This document shows positions 5,631 through 6,460 of a stretch of 6,460 nucleotides of DNA, one piece after another. Position 1 is the stretch's first letter, and every line of letters starts with the position of its first letter. The stretch is from Acetobacteraceae bacterium (GTDB lineage Bacteria; Pseudomonadota; Alphaproteobacteria; Acetobacterales; Acetobacteraceae). The notes under the pieces were generated by a model. That model was not told where the DNA came from. It did no database searches and saw only the letters and a program-made list of their open reading frames with translations. Made by a program: the position numbers and the translations under genes. The DNA lies in contig JAFAHH010000290.1 of the NCBI GenBank assembly GCA_019237355.1, positions 1 to 6,460 of the forward strand, written 5' to 3'.

Positions 5631-5966
5631 TCATGGGAGCGCGTCGCCCGGAAAGCTGCGGCACCCGTAAAGTTCGTATACGAACACACCTGCCTTCACG
5701 CCCGGATCGTTGTCCATGATGCGTTTCGTCTCGTCGGGTCCGGTGCTGAATATCCCGATGCCACAGATATCACCGCCATCGGTGACCGGACAAACGATTG
5801 GAAGCTTCCCTTCCGCGCGCAGTTCAAGGTTTCGCCGTCCGTGCTCCCAGATGATCGCTGCCGCATTCGCGTCGTCTCGTCGCGCTCCCCATTTCAGCAT
5901 CATCAGCACATAGGGCTTAGCTTTCGCCCGCGTCTCGCGCATGAGCTCGTCAGTGATCGCGGTCAT
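5631..5966 (-). CDS. YCII-like (YciI-family) small protein
   Basis: YCII proteins are small dimeric alpha/beta (ferredoxin-like) proteins; a few are enzymes, such as the dehydrochlorinase TftG, but most have no known reaction. This 111-residue product shows the family outline: an N-terminal strand YVLMMLKWG (19-27), a helix WEHGRRNLELRAEGKL (40-55) with His42 where the conserved active-site-like His lies, the strand region VCPVTDGGDICGIGIF (58-73), a second helix DETKRIMDNDP (78-88) with the typical Asp-Pro, and KAGVFVYELYGCRSFPG (91-107). The ATG at 5966 lies 9 nt after the stop of the upstream reductase-like gene. Its TGA ends at 5631, immediately before a GTG in frame with the hydrolase gene, so the set is one tightly packed operon. 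YCII proteins are often found beside redox enzymes. The family call is based on pattern and size; the function is unknown. Confidence 0.75.
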   Translation of the reverse strand: MTAITDELMRETRAKAKPYVLMMLKWGARRDDANAAAIIWEHGRRNLELRAEGKLPIVCPVTDGGDICGIGIFSTGPDETKRIMDNDPGVKAGVFVYELYGCRSFPGDALP

Positions 5967-5975
5967 TTGGGCCGA

Positions 5976-6460
5976 TCAGCTCCCGCCCCCGGGCTTCACC
6001 CAGGCGAAGGCGCGGTCGCGCCCTGCGTTACGATTGATCGCCATGTGGATCCAGAGCATTCCGAAAGGCTCCAGCAACCGTGCGAGTTCGAGCCCGCCTG
6101 CGTCCACCGCTTCGAAGCCGAGATCGCCCACCAAGCCCAGCACCGCCGGCTTGCGCGCCGCGTCGTCACCGGCGACGAACATCACCGGCCGGTGGCTGAA
6201 ACCAGCGTTGTCCGCCATCAGCTCGAAGCCGATCTGGTTCAGCGTTTTGAACACCGCGGCGCCGCGCGCGAGGGCCGCGACGCGCTCGCTGGCAGAGTCG
6301 CTGAAGCCGAACGACAGCTCCAGCCCTGCCGCACCCATTCGCAAAGGGTTGGTTGCATCGATTACGATCCGGCCTCCGAGATCACCCGCGGCCGCTATTG
6401 CCTCCGGCACTGCCACAAAAGGCACGGCCAGCACGATCACGTCGGCGCCTCGCACTGCCT
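5976..6460 (-). CDS. NADPH-dependent F420 reductase-like (Rossmann) protein, 5'-truncated by window edge
   Basis: The frame is open to the right edge, so the N-terminus lies outside. A GTG at 6455 is in frame, but the sequence around it (GADVIVLAVP) is the interior of a Rossmann domain, so it is not the true start. Counting that GTG as residue 1, visible motifs are ADVIVLAVPFVAV (4-16), the strand IVIDATNPL (30-38) that follows the dinucleotide site, VFKTLNQIGFELM (68-80), resembling the KAFN-T-G segment of F420H2:NADP+ oxidoreductases, VMFVAGDDAARK (91-102), and the C-terminal LARLLEPFGMLWIHMAI (124-140). The family moves hydride between NADP(H) and coenzyme F420, but many proteobacterial members act on other substrates, and the organism need not make F420. 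The glycine-rich GxGxxG loop should lie just beyond the window. It is the most upstream gene of the visible minus-strand operon and stops 9 nt before the YCII-like gene. Confidence 0.8.
   Translation of the reverse strand, partial: AVRGADVIVLAVPFVAVPEAIAAAGDLGGRIVIDATNPLRMGAAGLELSFGFSDSASERVAALARGAAVFKTLNQIGFELMADNAGFSHRPVMFVAGDDAARKPAVLGLVGDLGFEAVDAGGLELARLLEPFGMLWIHMAINRNAGRDRAFAWVKPGGGS

Overview
The window looks like chromosomal DNA of a GC-rich alphaproteobacterium. The RpoA, S11, S13 and L17 sequences have the alphaproteobacterial form: RpoA carries an LQKNW-type N-terminus and ends in WPPENIEDLAKRVEEPF, and there is no rpsD between rpsK and rpoA. Rhodospirillales or a relative is my best guess, but this rests on remembered family patterns, not on a search.

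Layout. (1) Positions 1-570, minus strand: a 3'-truncated gene for an autoinducer-synthase-like N-acyltransferase of the FeeM / PEP-CTERM-exosortase-associated type, running off the left edge. (2) Positions 571-1167: a gene-free divergent region. Its left part is AT-rich compared with the surroundings. Its right part holds a cluster of short perfect palindromes and a candidate promoter for the ribosomal genes. (3) Positions 1168-3495, plus strand: the alpha operon rpsM-rpsK-rpoA-rplQ, encoding S13, S11, the RNA polymerase alpha subunit and L17. (4) Positions 3502-4353, plus strand: a formate/nitrite-transporter (FNT) family channel of the YfdC type. It begins 6 nt after the rplQ stop, in the same reading frame, with no visible terminator between. 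(5) Positions 4355-6460, minus strand: a compact convergent operon. In transcription order it encodes an NADPH-dependent F420-reductase-like Rossmann protein (5' end outside the window), a YCII-like protein, an isochorismatase-fold hydrolase whose usual catalytic Cys position is Gly, and a TMEM175/DUF1211 membrane protein.

How it fits together. The alpha operon supplies core translation and transcription proteins, but its surroundings are unusual. The genes normally upstream (secY, adk) are absent and a signal-synthase-like gene diverges from it instead. Downstream it appears to read into an anion-channel gene. Either the spc/alpha junction was broken by rearrangement, or this is a second copy of the block. 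The minus-strand operon resembles a small-molecule redox/hydrolase module with a membrane component. Its substrate cannot be told from sequence. I see no tRNA, rRNA, CRISPR array, insertion sequence or clear intrinsic terminator.
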